Assembly (NCBI GenBank): GCA_963920665.1
Contig: OY987263.1
Location: forward strand, 42,133,218 to 42,197,217
DNA: 64,000 nucleotides
Direction of reading: 5' to 3'
Source: Straminergon stramineum
Taxonomy: Eukaryota > Streptophyta > Bryopsida > Hypnales > Calliergonaceae
The position numbers were made by a program, and so were the translations under genes. Shown here piece after piece: positions 35,043 to 47,130 of the stretch. Under the pieces are notes generated by a model that ran no database searches, was not told the origin of the DNA, and saw only the letters and a program-made list of their open reading frames with translations. Positions within the stretch are counted from its first letter, which is position 1, and every line of letters begins with the position of its first letter.

Positions 35043-37200
35043 TTATTGTCACTTGGGGGATACTGAAACAATAATGCCATAACCCCTTGCGTGCACTTGA
35101 TGGAAGAAAACTCTATCCACATCATGTGGGCTGCAGACAGACACAATTATCAAACAAGCTCTAGAACACAATTTCCAAAAATGAAGCATAAAACTCCCAT
35201 TGAATTTCAAAGACACGAGACGTTATTAAAGAAGAGAAGAGAGAATACAGGATAATTTGAATATTTTTATACTGGTTATAGAAAAAGAACTGCTGACATC
35301 ATTTGAAACCCTAATCAGTGAACTTCAATTGGTCTTTGCGGTTTCAAATTTGGAAAACAGAAAATGAGCTTAAAGCGTGCTAGAAGCACATTCCTCACAG
35401 CTCTTCAAAAATCTATCGCTTGCATGACTTGACCACCAAATGAGCAAGAAACATTATAGATCTAATATTAGATCAAAATTTAATCAAAAAAACTGCTCGT
35501 TAGCACTGCAACCTCAAGCCAAACTGGGTCGTTTCACAGGAATAGTGTGCGCCATTCCAATCCGAAACATCAGCTTCAATCCATTCTGCCCCTCATTGTA
35601 TCCACATTGGAACAGTCAGCCAGCACCTTCACTAGAAACACTCTAACAAGGAACAAGCATGCTGCGAGAAGAATGCATTGCAAGACCTTCGTTACCTAGA
35701 CATGAACTAAGCATACAGGTTCCGAGTCTAGAATCTTAGAATAGTAACGAGTACAAGGGGTAGCACAACCAGTTCAAAGTGAGATTCCGCCGGGTGGTGC
35801 CATGGAAATGACTCCGAGCGGGAGCCTTCACACTGATAAGCTGATCGGAAGGGACAATTATGGAACCCACAGAGGAAATTAGACCTTCAGAAAATTAGCC
35901 AATTTGGTCATAAAAGGGTGACGTGCAATTACTTGATTCGTTTTGATTATGAGAAAGATCCGAATTTCCAGCTTGCGAAATTTACACGAACCTCGTAATC
36001 GCAAAATATGTTGGATTCAGACACGAGGCTGGTAGATCGGAAACTGCATCCAATTCAACAAATCCAGTATTTGCCCTTCACGAGGACCCTGAAAATGTCA
36101 ACTTGGTTGATTGAAATTCCATCTGCGACAGTTCGGAGTCAAATTCGACTTTCACAGATTCACAACCTACTCAGGAGGAAACTGATACAGTGGAACTGCA
36201 GCCAGACGTTGGTTCATCCCGTGCATTCCACTAAGAAGGAACAGACTGAATTGGGCTCAGCCTGGTTCGAAACTATCTCCTGAAACTATACTTGCAAGTT
36301 ACGATATACTACTGGATCACGCACATTAGAACTCGACCCCGAGGAGCAACGGAAGACTGCTCGGTAGGGAAGTCTAGTCCCACTAACAATGATCAGTAAC
36401 AGTACAGATCACTGACAACCGCCAACTCGGACATAAACCTTTCCCAAGCGACGCAAAACCAAAACATCATGAATGAAGCACAAAAACGCACATCAAATTA
36501 GAAACAAGATAGAAACAAACCTCAACAAACCCAAAATGGCTCAAATCGCTCACAAAACAGCCTCCACAATATACGTCCAACAAAACATAAAAATCCAAAC
36601 AGCGATAAATGCCTGCAGCGAAAACAAAACGGGTCGAAATAAACCCTACCAATCGAATGAACCGAGCGATGCGACAGAAATGAGCGTCCCAATCGCACAT
36701 GAAACCGGGTATGGCCAGGTATCGTTTCAGGGCGCGGTGAAACGGCCCCGACAAGCTAGCCACAAGCCGAATTTACAGCCGAAAACCCTCTCCACAAAAT
36801 CGATTACCATAAAAACAACTACGAGTCACAGGTTTCATCTTCTCAGATCAACATCTGATCCACCACTACATCTCACTTCCATTGGCTCGATAAGGTCACC
36901 GGCGCAGAAGCCAAGGCTCTGAAAGATCATGGCTGTCGGTACAACAAAAGCGCAAGAAATCTAACAGAAGAAGACGACCGAGAACGGAACCGATAAGAGA
37001 AAAAACGCAAAGCAAAACACTGCAAGGCGCTCAAGAAAAAAACAGACTCAAAAATCACGAACCACAAAAAAAAATCAGTTTTAACCTGGCACAGGCGACT
37101 CCAGGAGCGCTACCGACAACGTCGCACCAGCAACGGACTCTCAGCTGCCACACCCTCGTGAGCATTCAGCGGCAGTCGGGACGCCCTTGCCTGCTCGAAA
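35043..37200. other. Duplicated non-coding or UTR-like block 5' of SR1
   Basis: This matches 59.99-62.42 kb with copy-specific indels. A plus-strand 149-codon ORF (36473-36922) and a minus-strand 98-codon frame are preserved in length in both copies. Most differences in the first 80 codons of the 149-codon ORF change the residue, so coding is not supported. It is probably the promoter or 5' region of a divergent transcription unit together with the 253-bp repeats. Confidence 0.45.
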
Positions 37201-37205
37201 TGGAA

Positions 37206-37960
37206 GTCTCAATTGGTGGTGCTGGACGAAGGTATGGAACCTCCACGCACGAGAGAAGCGAACTGCCCCCACCAACTGCCTGCGGATCGTCGGTGCAGTC
37301 TGCTTCTCGACAGCTGCCAAGGCGACGCTGCACTGCGAGACTCTGCGACAGCCCTCGATTCTCAAGGAAAGCTCCTCCTTGGCCTGTCCGCCTGCTTTCT
37401 CCACTCCTCCAGCACGACGAAGTTTTGCTTGCAGAAGAAGGTGAGCAAGAGAGACTGCTGCTCAATTGGTGGTGCTGGACGAGGGTATGGAGCATCCACG
37501 CACGAGAGAAGCGAACTGCCCCCACCGACTGCCTGCGGATCGTCGGAGCAGTCTACTTCTCGACAGCTGCCAAGGTGACGCTGCACTGCGAGACTCTGCG
37601 CCAGCCCTCAATTCTGAAGGAAAGCTCCTCCTCAGCCTGTCCGCCTGCTTTCTCCACTCCTCCAGCACGACGAAGCTTTGCTTGCAGAAGAAGGTGAGCA
37701 AGAGAGGCTGCTGCTCAATTGGTGGTGCTGGACGAGGGTATGGAGCATCCACGCACGAGAGAAGCGAACTGCCCCCACCGACTGCCTGCGGATCGTCGGA
37801 GCAGTCTACTTCTCGACAGCTGCCAAGGTGACGCTGCACTGCGAGACTCTGCGCCAGCCCTCAATTCTGAAGGAAAGCTCCTCCTCAGCCTGTCCGCCTG
37901 CTTTCTCCACTCCTCCAGCACGACGAAGCTTTGCTTGCACAAGAAGGTAAGCAAGAGAGC
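37206..37960 (+). repeat. Three tandem GC-rich repeats of 253 bp, copy A
   Basis: Units start near 37206, 37459 and 37712 (AATTGGTGGTGCTGGACGA). The period is 253 bp and divergence between units is low. Each unit ends with a sequence like a strong plus-strand splice donor, GAAG|GTGAGC in the first two and GAAG|GTAAGC in the last. Composition is far more GC-rich than the surroundings. The ORFs through it shift frame at each unit (253 is not a multiple of 3) and are not credible proteins. It could be repeated 5' exons or a promoter CpG-type region. Confidence 0.9.
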
Positions 37961-38139
37961 CTGCTGCAGAATTACTAGACTAGGTCCAATCTCCCAAGTC
38001 AAATCTCATCTCAGAGGAGTAAAATCTCCGGGGTCATACCTTTTTATCTATTTAGCACTCCAAGGTACGTCACCTATAATTGACACTAATTAGAATTGAG
38101 CTTAGTTACATAAACCATGTAACGATGTGGCAGCGTCAG

Positions 38140-38315
38140 AGTATCTCGTGGATGACAAAGAATCCTTTTTTCTGAGATAAATAGGCAAATACTTCATCCT
38201 TCAAATTTTGTGTGAAAAAAGGAGATCTTGTACAAGCATTTGACCTCCAATGAGTGCTCTTGGGGATTTTGAAGCAAATGATTCACACATTAGCAAAAAG
38301 GATGATTTCCTCGGT
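38140..38315 (+). repeat. Dispersed repeat of the 20-kb foldback family, duplicate A
   Basis: The order GTGGATGACAAAGAATCC, GGAGATCTTGTACAA, TTTGACCTCCAATGAGTG matches copies at 20, 24.9 and 63.4 kb. It lies just 3' of the 253-bp repeat block and was duplicated with the segment. Confidence 0.6.
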
Positions 38316-38413
38316 GACCAACCCGGCACTCTAGGGCTGAACAAGTGAATATAAATCATTGCAAGATCAGTACACCTAAACTTGATAGAAGAAAACATTC
38401 AACATGGTTCTAA

Positions 38414-39405
38414 CAATGTACACTGATGAACAAAACTGAGTACAAATTTGAAACATTTTCATTCAAACAACCATAACATAAGCATCAATGGACAAAGTCC
38501 AAAATTGTATACACAAAACTTGTAGTGTGTGACATACTACACATTACCATGGAAGTTTAAAGAAAAAATTAGTTGTGATTTGAAAGAAAATTAATTTCAA
38601 AGTTAGCCATATCAAAACTCGGTTTGTTCACCATTTTTGGAATTACCTCATCTTTTGTCAATTTTTTCTTAGAAACTCCAAAAAAACTCTTGAGGAAATT
38701 TAAGGAAGGCCAGTGTAATTTTTGGCAATTTCCTGTTTTTTGATGATATCAACAATAATCATTGATTTTTTTTGGATTTTTTTGATCAATTATATGCATT
38801 ATGAACTCTAGTTTTGCTACAAAAAAATTGAATCTAAAAATACATTATATGGATACAAAACATAAATTGAACACATTGCCTTTTTCAACAAATCTTTCAA
38901 ATGCAAGGGCATTAAGATATAACAATGGTCCATATTGCAACCTGTACTCTTTCTATGATAGCTAATGCCATCCCATACTTTCAATTCCAAAAAAGAATTC
39001 AAATATTGTGAGAACTAACATCATTTGCATGTTTACCAAATTGTTGATATTTTGAATTCTATAAATGTAAATTTCCTTCAATTTTTGTATGCAACAATTT
39101 GAAATCATGTATACTAACATGCCAATGCACAAAGAGTTTTTTTGGAGTTTCTAAGAAAAAATTGACAAAAGATGAGGTAATTCCAAAAATGGTGAACAAA
39201 CCGAGTTTTGATATGGCTAACTTTGAAATTAATTTTCTTTCAAATCACAACTAATTTTTTCTTTAAACTTCCATGGTAATGTGTAGTATGTCACACACTA
39301 CAAGTTTTGTATATACAATTTTGGACTTTGTCCATTGATGCTTATGTTATGGTTGTTTGAATGAAAATGTTTCAAATTTGTACTCAGTTTTATTTGTCAA
39401 TGTAC
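38414..39405. mobile_element. Foldback element inserted only in duplicate A
   Basis: Terminal inverted arms of about 280 bp lie at 38418-38692 and 39130-39405 and flank an AT-rich centre of about 435 bp. The direct repeat CAATGTAC borders both sides (38414-38421 and 39398-39405). In duplicate B the same place (about 63630-63645) reads straight through with a single TTGTACTAAAAAAG. The element is therefore an insertion that post-dates the segmental duplication. An 8-bp duplication would suit a hAT-type MITE. If the arms include GTAC, the duplication is shorter. No coding capacity. Confidence 0.85.
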
Positions 39406-42400
39406 TAAAAAAGTTTTTGTGGGGTCTTGTTGGTAGTGAAAAAGGGATTTTAAATTCTCTTAGACTACATTTTTAAGACATTGTATGCATATACTACGAA
39501 TTTTCAAAGTACTCAAAATAGGTGTTTGGAAAACCAATAATAGACTTTTCTGAATAGTAGGAGTACATTTTAGGCAAGAATTTGTAGACTTCCACTTTAT
39601 AAAGGTATTGGTTTCAGATTCACTTTATTCAATCTTTATAGCAATTGAAAGAGGATCTCAACAGAATTTTACATGTATTATTTTGATATTATATAAATAA
39701 ATTATGGATTTTTGAAATTTCTTCTTAAGGTGTATCTAAACCATCAATAGGCTCTTAGAGACTTTCACAATTTGATTGTGTACATCTTGTGTAATCATTA
39801 TCTACAATAAGCAAAAGTGACGCTTTTTGACCCAAATGTAGGTGTTGTATTTTAGATAGTATTGATAATATTTTTACATATACCCTAGTTCATTTTTGAA
39901 ATTCAACATATTTTTGCTTATTACATATTGTATACCAAAATTTTATTGAATATGTTATAAATGAACTTAAGGTTGTTTTTAAGAGATTTAAGTGTTATTT
40001 TGGATGAATGAGGAATTATTTAGATCAAGTATCATGCCAAAACATTGTTTTTATCCAATTTTCAGTAATTTATTAACAAATAACTACTGCTAATTTTTAA
40101 TCCCATTTTCAAAAGTACCCCTTTCAAATTCTTGCCTAAAGTATCACAATCTTTGAATATGAAATTTCCAAGGTACAAAGATAATTTTGGATACACCTGT
40201 GGTGTATGCATTGAAAATTCAAATTTTATTAATGAGATGTCCAAATAATATATGATAAGAGAATCTACTTCTATATTTTTCTATTGCTGAGGAAAATAAG
40301 ATAAAAATAAGATAAAACTAAACTATGTGCTAACCGGATCCATATTGAAATGTTTTTTCAAACAATTTTTAATGAGTTTTCATATTGCTTTGTAGACACA
40401 ATATACTCTTTTCTAAGTAATACTATATATTAAATCAGAATTTATTGTCAACATGGCTATTGAATAAGCAATGATTTGTAGTGTTATCTTGTGACAAAAA
40501 ATTTCAAAGTTTGGAACTTGAGAAGGTATCGGAGTAGAAGCTATCATTTACAATTAAAGAGCATAAGTTGATTTATCCCTCATTTAAAAATTAGTTAAGT
40601 CAAAAATAGTGATCTCAAAATATACCTTACTTGTAGTTTTCTTGATTAGAATAAGATTATCCTCTATGAGAACACTTTTTTTAATACTTTTTTTGTAGAC
40701 CAGTAACTTTTAAAGTATTTTTAGCATTGAAATTAGATTTTCAAAAAAGTATTCATGATTTTTCTATTCAAGCTTGTGTGTAAAGATGTTCATTGCAAAT
40801 CTTGATATTTTAGTATTAATCCTTTAAGGATGATGATGTTTGTCTAGCAAACCATAATCCAAAAATTATGGTTACGAATGCAGGTCACATTGTTTGATGA
40901 CAAGGCCATTCAAGCAATTGAAAAGTACTTCACAGAGCCCATTTTGAAGATAAAAGACCACATCATAGTTTCTCTCACAATAATCTCTCGTTGTATGCAC
41001 ATTGAATCCATGTACATTGCAAGGATTTTTTTCATTTTTTATGAAGTGCCAAAGTAGCGATATAAAATGTTATAGTGGTGCTCCAAATTTCAACATTCAT
41101 CCCCATTTTGGATGGAAAATATCATATTAGTATTTATCACATGTCTATAATTCTATTTTCATTCACAATTTGGCGATTTCATCCAAGATTTCTTTTTAAT
41201 TTAGAGCTCTTTGGCAAAAATCGTCACTATTTTATGCCATTTTTTAGCCAAATTAATTTTTTTTGGTGCAATCTAGCACCATAAAGCCAAAAAAAAGCCT
41301 TGGTACACTAGTAATGAGGTCAAGGAATACAAAGCACACATTCTTTACCTATAGCCTATCTTTCCATGTATGGTTCATGATATAGAGACTATCATTTTCA
41401 CATTTGATCCACATGATGTTCCCAAACTCAATGCAATTATGGTGGAAAAATATCCTAAAGGTGTGCCGCATGGAATATTAGGAACCATACATAACCTTTT
41501 TTGCATTTCCTCCCAACCATATTAGACCATTCCATGTTTATTCATGGCCCTCACGATTGCATCACTTTCCCATCCAACACAAAAGAAAACATTGAATCCA
41601 ATAAGAGAAATTGCATACCTGATGCAACTATAACACACACAAACAATCAACTATGAAATTGCTAAGCCTAAAAATTTCACTTCCGAACTACTTTCTCATG
41701 CCTTAGGCATTAAAGTGTTCAAGAGTCTTGGAAATGAGCTTCAAACACACTTGGATCTCATAGAAAACACTTTGCTAAAAACTCACTTAAAAAGTTGTAG
41801 AGTACATTTTGAGAAGCTATAAATTGAGCCATCAACCTCCTATTTTTTAATCACCTCAATTATAAAATTAATAAGAATAAAAGGTGACCAACAAACTTCA
41901 AATTATTTTCACTATTTTGAGACCCTTGTGATTCAAGCAATATAATATTCAATCCATATGTAACATTGTTATGCTTTTTTTTTCCTTCTAATCCATAACA
42001 CATCTAGTTTGAATCTTACAATGTATAAATAAGTAATGAAACTTGTCAAAATTTTAACATTTTGTTTAATAAAGAACAAGCTCCAAGAAGCTCAAAAAAA
42101 GCATTGGGCATTTAGGGTTAAGTATCCATTCTTTGAAATTGAGATGGGAAGTACCTCAAGGGTCTGCAATTTCTTGTCAAGAGAGAATTCAAAAAACACA
42201 AAATTCTCTTGTGAAAATAAGCATAATGTTGGCTTGCTTCCACATGCATTTTCATACAATTGAAAAATGATTTCGGTGATATCTTTTGTGCATCTTCACA
42301 AAATTGTGAGGAATGAACAATTTTCAGTTTGTTTTGGTGAGGTTTTCCTCCAATTATAACAACTGCAAATGTAACCATTTTCTATGGAAAACCCAGAAAA

Positions 42401-42680
42401 CCATTCTCATAAGACAATAGGGTCCAACGAGAAATTAACACCACAGACTAACTGATGGCCTAACACTAACCAGGTCAAGAGTAATTGTTCAGATTTCATG
42501 CACACATTCTGGTCCCAAATAGTCACATGAACTTGCTCCTGAAAAATCCTAAATGTATCAACCACCCCACCAAGAGCTCAAGGCAGTTCTCACTCGTGTT
42601 AGAGAGATGTGAGCCAATCAGGAAGAGAGTTCACATCACACATGTCTCTGGATCGTATACAACATGAGCAATAAGATAAA
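39406..42680. other. AT-rich intergenic DNA
   Basis: The first 350 bases match the right end of the window (63645-64000), so the duplication extends at least this far. No genes are recognised. Bases 41036-41185 form an inverted pair with 46975-47130. Confidence 0.5.
41036..41185 (+). repeat. Dispersed repeat, inverted relative to 46975-47130
   Basis: The sequence TTATGAAGTGCCAAAGT through CAATTTGGCGATTTCATC is the reverse complement of the block at 46975-47130, with scattered differences. Nothing coding. Confidence 0.65.
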
Positions 42681-42686
42681 CGTACA

Positions 42687-43700
42687 TCAATCTCTCTTTG
42701 CTTTGCCTGGATCATCCAAATCAGAGTCGAAGTCCGAGTCTCCTTCAGGCTCCCAATCTGCATTCAAATACTCAGTGTTATTTACGAAAGAGTTTGTCAA
42801 CATGAAAAATGCTGAAACAACCTATTCAATTGTGTCTAATAAGTGATATCAAGGATTAAAGGTTTTGGGAAACGACACTCTTTAGGTTGTAGATATGGAA
42901 GCCCACATTTTCATCATTTTCTTAAATGAAAGAAAAGGAAATCTAATCTGAACGGAAACCTTAAGAAACCTAAAGAGTCCACAGGTAGTCACACAACATG
43001 TCCAAAGATTCGTAAGCCACCCCCACAAGCATGAAAAGTACCGGGAGGTGCTATGCTATGGGTTCAACATGCTGCATAAAAGGGTTCCTTGCAATGGAAT
43101 GCATTCTCTCATTGCTTACTGTGAGCATGGCATTTAGAACTTCTTGAAGACATGACAACACAAGGAGACCCAGAGCTTTGAAAATATTCATGAGAACCAA
43201 AGCGAGCAAAGTACCAGAGCGAACGTCATCGGATACTTGGCCACGGTCTCGTATCTGCATCATTATATGCCAGATTAACACCCACCAATATATGTGCATC
43301 ACGATCAGCAAAGTGTTGAAAACGTAGTAGAGCCTGGTCCCTCCCACCAGTAGCTTGCTGAAATATTGCCAAGACTCACAACTGGAGAATTCCAAATCAA
43401 CCATTAGGATCAGCATGGTGGTCCTCAAAGGACGACAGAATGATGGCATCTCGTGAAGGCATACTATTTAAGCACCTTGTAAAAGGATCACTCCAAATGA
43501 AACCTCACGCATGATGCAAAACCCCATGAGAAATACTTCATATCCAAAGCAATAAACAGTCGACCAAAGCCAAGGATACCTTGCACTCCAGATGAGAACG
43601 AAGGGAAAAATTAGAAGCTGCAGGATAAACCATGATATGGCAAATAGAAGGAAAGAAATACTAGGAACAACCACCAGCCTACCTAGTGAAGACAAACCTC
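42687..43700 (-). pseudogene. TLC-domain (LAG1-like) gene remnant, copy B, with the C-terminal exon
   Basis: Three exons are seen. The first (about 43670-43580) reads SISFLLFAISWFILQLLIF and ends GCAAG|GTATCC. The second (43449-43215) reads YYVFNTLLIVMHIYWWVLIW to SDDVRS and ends CTG|GTACTT. The third (42811-42687, acceptor TTTCAG|CATTTT) has an acidic tail with EYLNADWEPEGD and FDSDLDDPGKAKRD, then TGA. An acidic Asp/Ser tail after DVRS is usual for plant LAG1-type ceramide synthases. Compared with copy A, the first exon lacks seven bases just before the donor, which breaks the reading frame. It also changes FILR to FILQ. Twelve bases are lost in-frame in the second exon. The 5' exons are absent, so it is a pseudogene. 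Confidence 0.65.
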
Positions 43701-45500
43701 ACTCACTCACATAGACATAATAGAGGTTTAGGTCATTTCCCATGCATGTTGTCACCTTCTAATCAATCTCCCACATCATGATCCTTTCCTTCATTGCACA
43801 TCTTCAAGTATACCATGTATTACATCTATTATTGCATCCTCTATTTAACACCATGATCCAATTTTTAATAGGCTAACATTCATACCAAAATCCCATTCTT
43901 TCCTACTATTGCTAAATGATTCGAGTCAACACCTAGAGATGTGGAGAATCCACTTCGAGTCATTTTGGCACTCAGGGATTAATAGATCACACATTAGATG
44001 AAATTGGAGGGCTTCAAGAGCCCCCGGGTTATCTTGAGTTTCCAAGCTGTGGGAACTTGCCACAAGAGTAGTCTGATGTGGCACAGTCACTGCCACATTA
44101 AAAAATAATTTCATTTTTAATTTTAAAAAATATTTTTTTCATTCAGTTTTAAATTTTTCAGTACACTTAAAAAAAATTTGGGGAAAAAAATTTTAATTTT
44201 TTTTTTCAAAAATTCGGAAATTCAGACCATTAAAGGCTGGTTCCCACTTTCGGGCAGCACAGGGAACAATGCAGGGAACAGCCCTGAAATGGGCTCTTGG
44301 AGCCCTCAAATGTCCCCTAATGAGTTTTGGTTGCGATAATGAGAAACATTTTTGCTTCAAGTATCGACTCATTTCCCAGTAGGCCAAAGAAAGCGAGGTA
44401 AGTTACCTCATTATTCCCTAACAGGTAGTGATGCTGCATTTCCTCCTGCAACACATCTTCATTCTCCATGCCTTTCCCCATGGCTTTCCTTATGTCTTAC
44501 ATGCAAGCTTACCTATCAAAAGAGTTGTTGATGCTAAACCGAAAGCATAATACTCAAAGTACAGGAAGACTTCAGCAAGTGCATGAAACTAGTAAAAAAA
44601 CAGACCCAGCACTTGCATAGAACTTTCACCATGTACATGAGTCACATGGGAAGAGAGGTCAGTTACATGAACTCACACAATTAATCCTCAAACCACTGGA
44701 AAAGGTTTCAGTTTCAAATCTAGAATTTTTAAAAAACCTCTGCACTATTTTCGCTTCCAGAGAAGAGGGATTGACATGGAAATTACATCTAATCATCCAC
44801 AAACGGACTGTTTAAACATGTCCTTTTCCTCTCTAAGGGAGCCAACCCTTTTCTGACCACTTAAGCAGTACACATACTGCAAGAGAGGTTTCAACAGTGG
44901 GGAAATTTTTCCCATGAGCAGAAATGGAGTTCATAAGGTTTTCATAATTTTTCAGATTTTATTCTTCATAAAATAGTTATTACGAATTTTTAAGCTGAAG
45001 ATTCTGTTCTACCCATATTGGCGATACAGACCCTCCTCTTTTTGACCAAGGGCTGGGTCCAAATTTGAGAGTCTTGTAGCCAATTATAATGCACCACCAA
45101 CTGCCCGGGAACTGTGCCAACATTAATTGTTGCTAATCTCTTGCTGATTGAAATTACTCCACCTTATGTTGCCAGAGTGGGTCTGTGATTAGTAAGGGGT
45201 CGGCTCCCTTATTTGTCAAAGTCTCCTGGTTCACCTGCCACAAAAGCAAAACCAGTAACATAAGACCCACATTAACCCCTGAATGTCCAAAGTGTTCTCC
45301 AGAATGGAAAATTTGAGAAGAGTCATTATAAAGTACTATTTGGAAGTATATTTTGGAAGTGATATACAAGTAAAAGTTGTAGATATTGAGTTCTAGATTC
45401 TGTGCATATTCTTCGATTCACCAATGCTATCACCAATATTTTATAAATTTAGAAAGGAAAATTTCAAAATTCCTTCAAAATTTGATTACAAACAAAATCT
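43690..45500 (-). pseudogene. Third copy of the TNL-SR spacer and SR-gene 3' end, truncated
   Basis: Bases 43690-44750 follow the spacer found at 32.2-32.9 and 57.2-57.9 kb. Bases 44755-45500 contain SR exon 3 and the 3' part of its upstream intron. Exon 3 starts at 45234 (GCAG|GTGAACC) but is interrupted after about 25 bases by a 374-bp insertion (listed next), then resumes at 44835 with AGAGGAAAAGGACATG. SR exons 1 and 2 are missing. The copy ends where the long inverted repeat begins. An AT-rich low-complexity patch at 44100-44215 is unique to it. Confidence 0.75.
44834..45211. mobile_element. Small TIR element (MITE) inserted in SR exon 3 of the third copy
   Basis: The termini AGGGAGCCAACCCTTT (left) and its near-exact inverse AAGGGGTCGGCTCCCT (right) are bordered by TA on both sides. 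The paralogous exon at 57.99 kb runs uninterrupted (AATCGAGAGG), so the insertion is directly visible. The TA target duplication fits a Tc1/mariner-derived (Stowaway-like) MITE. The body is 374 bp with no ORF. Confidence 0.8.
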
Positions 45501-46862
45501 TATCATTTTTTGGATAAAATTTGCTGGAAGGAATTTGAAATGAGGTTCTCTTGACAAGGTGATTTTTTGAAAATTTTGTGTTCTTTAAATCTATCAACTC
45601 ATTCTAGCAAATCCAATTTTGAACTAGAGTCAATGCAATTTTGACTTGGTCAACCACTTGATATACTTCCACATTTGTAACTTTAAAAAAATATATGTTC
45701 TAGTAACACCAAATCCAACCATTAGATAGGACAACTTGATAAAGATAATTATCTTACCACACTGTCTTCTTCAGCGATCAAATTTTCCTGTACTCACAAT
45801 CAATTTACACTTCAAATTGTAGTCTTTGACTCTGATGCAATCTTCAATGAAAAATCTCTGAAACCTGCCTCAAACTTTTATCAAAAATTCAAGCTCCCCT
45901 GGAATTGTTTGATTCTGAGATGTGAGTTTTCCATCTCAATGTTGGTATTTGTGGTCACATCTAGTACCAAATTACTAGCTCTAGTTGCAGACATAGAGGC
46001 AGCAACAGCAGCAGCCACATCTCTCCGAAGCTCGGCTGCTGAAGTAATCTGTATGAAATCCTCCACTCCTTCTTGCTCAAATGGAAGCCGAAATGTTACA
46101 AATCATTACCCACATTCATTACTCGGTGACACTTGGCGAAGCATCCACATGTTCAAAATCTTAATGAATCTGAACAAACTAAAAAGTCACGAACATGAAA
46201 CTCGATTACATGTCTGGGCAGAGAATGGCTAAGTATGTATCTCCAAGTCTTGAACAATACATGGATCTTTGCCCATGTATTATTAGGAACCCATAATCTC
46301 TTGAGGAAAACTTGAAACATGAAACGCTGTGACGTCCATTTTGTAGGACAAAGAACAGATTGAAACTGAAGTTTCATTCTTGTAGCTGCTTGGATGAAAG
46401 TTATTCTAATTTGTGGTGCTCCTTTATCAAGTTGTTGTTCTATCTAAGGATTGGATTTGGAGTCACTAGAGTACATAGTTTTCTAAAATTATCAATGTGC
46501 ATGTATGTAAAGTGGTTGACCAAGCCAAAATTGCAATGACTTTAGTTCTAAATTGAATTCGCCAAAATGAGGTCATAGATTCTAAGAACAGAAATTTTTT
46601 TTTAAATCTCTAAATGAAGAGAACCTCATTTTAAATCCATTCCAACAAATTTTACTACAAAAATGATAATATTTTGCTTGTAATTGAATTTAGAAGGAAT
46701 TATGAAATTTCCCTTTCAAAATTTATAAAAACAATATTGGTGCTAGCATTGGTGAATCTAAACGTTTGGATGGAATCTACAACTCACAATCTACAACCTA
46801 TAATTTGTATGTGGCAATTCCAAAATATGCTTCCAAATAGCACTTTATAATGATTTTTCTTA
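45303..46862. repeat. Long inverted repeat flanking a coiled-coil gene fragment
   Basis: Bases 45303-45755 and 46385-46862 are reverse complements of each other with moderate divergence and small indels. The 630-bp centre matches 21.57-22.11 kb. The left arm starts as SR-gene intron sequence (it matches 33.13-33.33 and 58.1-58.3 kb), so the arm is genomic DNA captured or inverted, not a classical TIR. Confidence 0.8.
45765..46080 (-). pseudogene. Coiled-coil gene fragment, copy B
   Basis: Exon b of the coiled-coil gene recurs from about 46062 to 45901, with residues ITSAAELRRDV and SNLVLDVTTNTNIEMENSH. Its splice donor has changed from CAG|GTGAGC (copy A, 21698) to CAG|GGGAGC, so normal splicing is lost. 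Exon c is cut after about 25 bases at the inverted-repeat boundary. The flanking intron sequence is kept. Non-functional. Confidence 0.75.
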
Positions 46863-46879
46863 AATCGTCAATTTTGGAG

Positions 46880-46970
46880 ATAAATGTAGGACGGAAGTGT
46901 AATTGTTCATCCTTGGAATTTTGTGCAAAAAAGAGAGATCTTGCACAATAGTTTGACCTCCAATTAAAAT
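46880..46970 (+). repeat. Dispersed repeat of the 20-kb foldback family, fragment
   Basis: A partial copy: GGAATTTTGTGCAAAAAAG, GAGATCTTGCACAATAGT and TTTGACCTCCAAT in the family order. Confidence 0.55.
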
Positions 46971-46974
46971 AAAA

Positions 46975-47130
46975 ATCTTAGATGAAATCGCCAAATTGTG
47001 GATGAAAATAAAATTATGGACATGTGATATGTGCTACTGTGATATTTTCTATCTAATGTGTGGATGAATGTTGAAATTTGGAGTACCACTATATTAACAT
47101 TTCATATCACCACTTTGGCACTTCATAAAA
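46975..47130 (-). repeat. Dispersed repeat, inverse of 41036-41185
   Basis: Reverse complement of the block at 41.04-41.19 kb, starting GATGAAATCGCCAAATTG and ending near CACTTTGGCACTTCATAA. Confidence 0.65.

Noticed and set aside
36467..36763. 98-codon minus-strand frame conserved at 61687-61983
   Set aside because: It begins with GTG and has no in-frame ATG before an upstream TAA. It is antisense to the other doubtful ORF, and no motif is present.
36473..36922. 149-codon ORF conserved in length at 61693-62142
   Set aside because: In the first 80 codons most differences between the copies change the residue and few are silent. Length is kept only because the copies are young.
37158..37950. 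Several 120-180 codon ORFs in the 253-bp repeats on both strands
   Set aside because: The repeat unit is not a multiple of three, so frames switch at each unit. GC-rich low-stop sequence yields ORFs on both strands.
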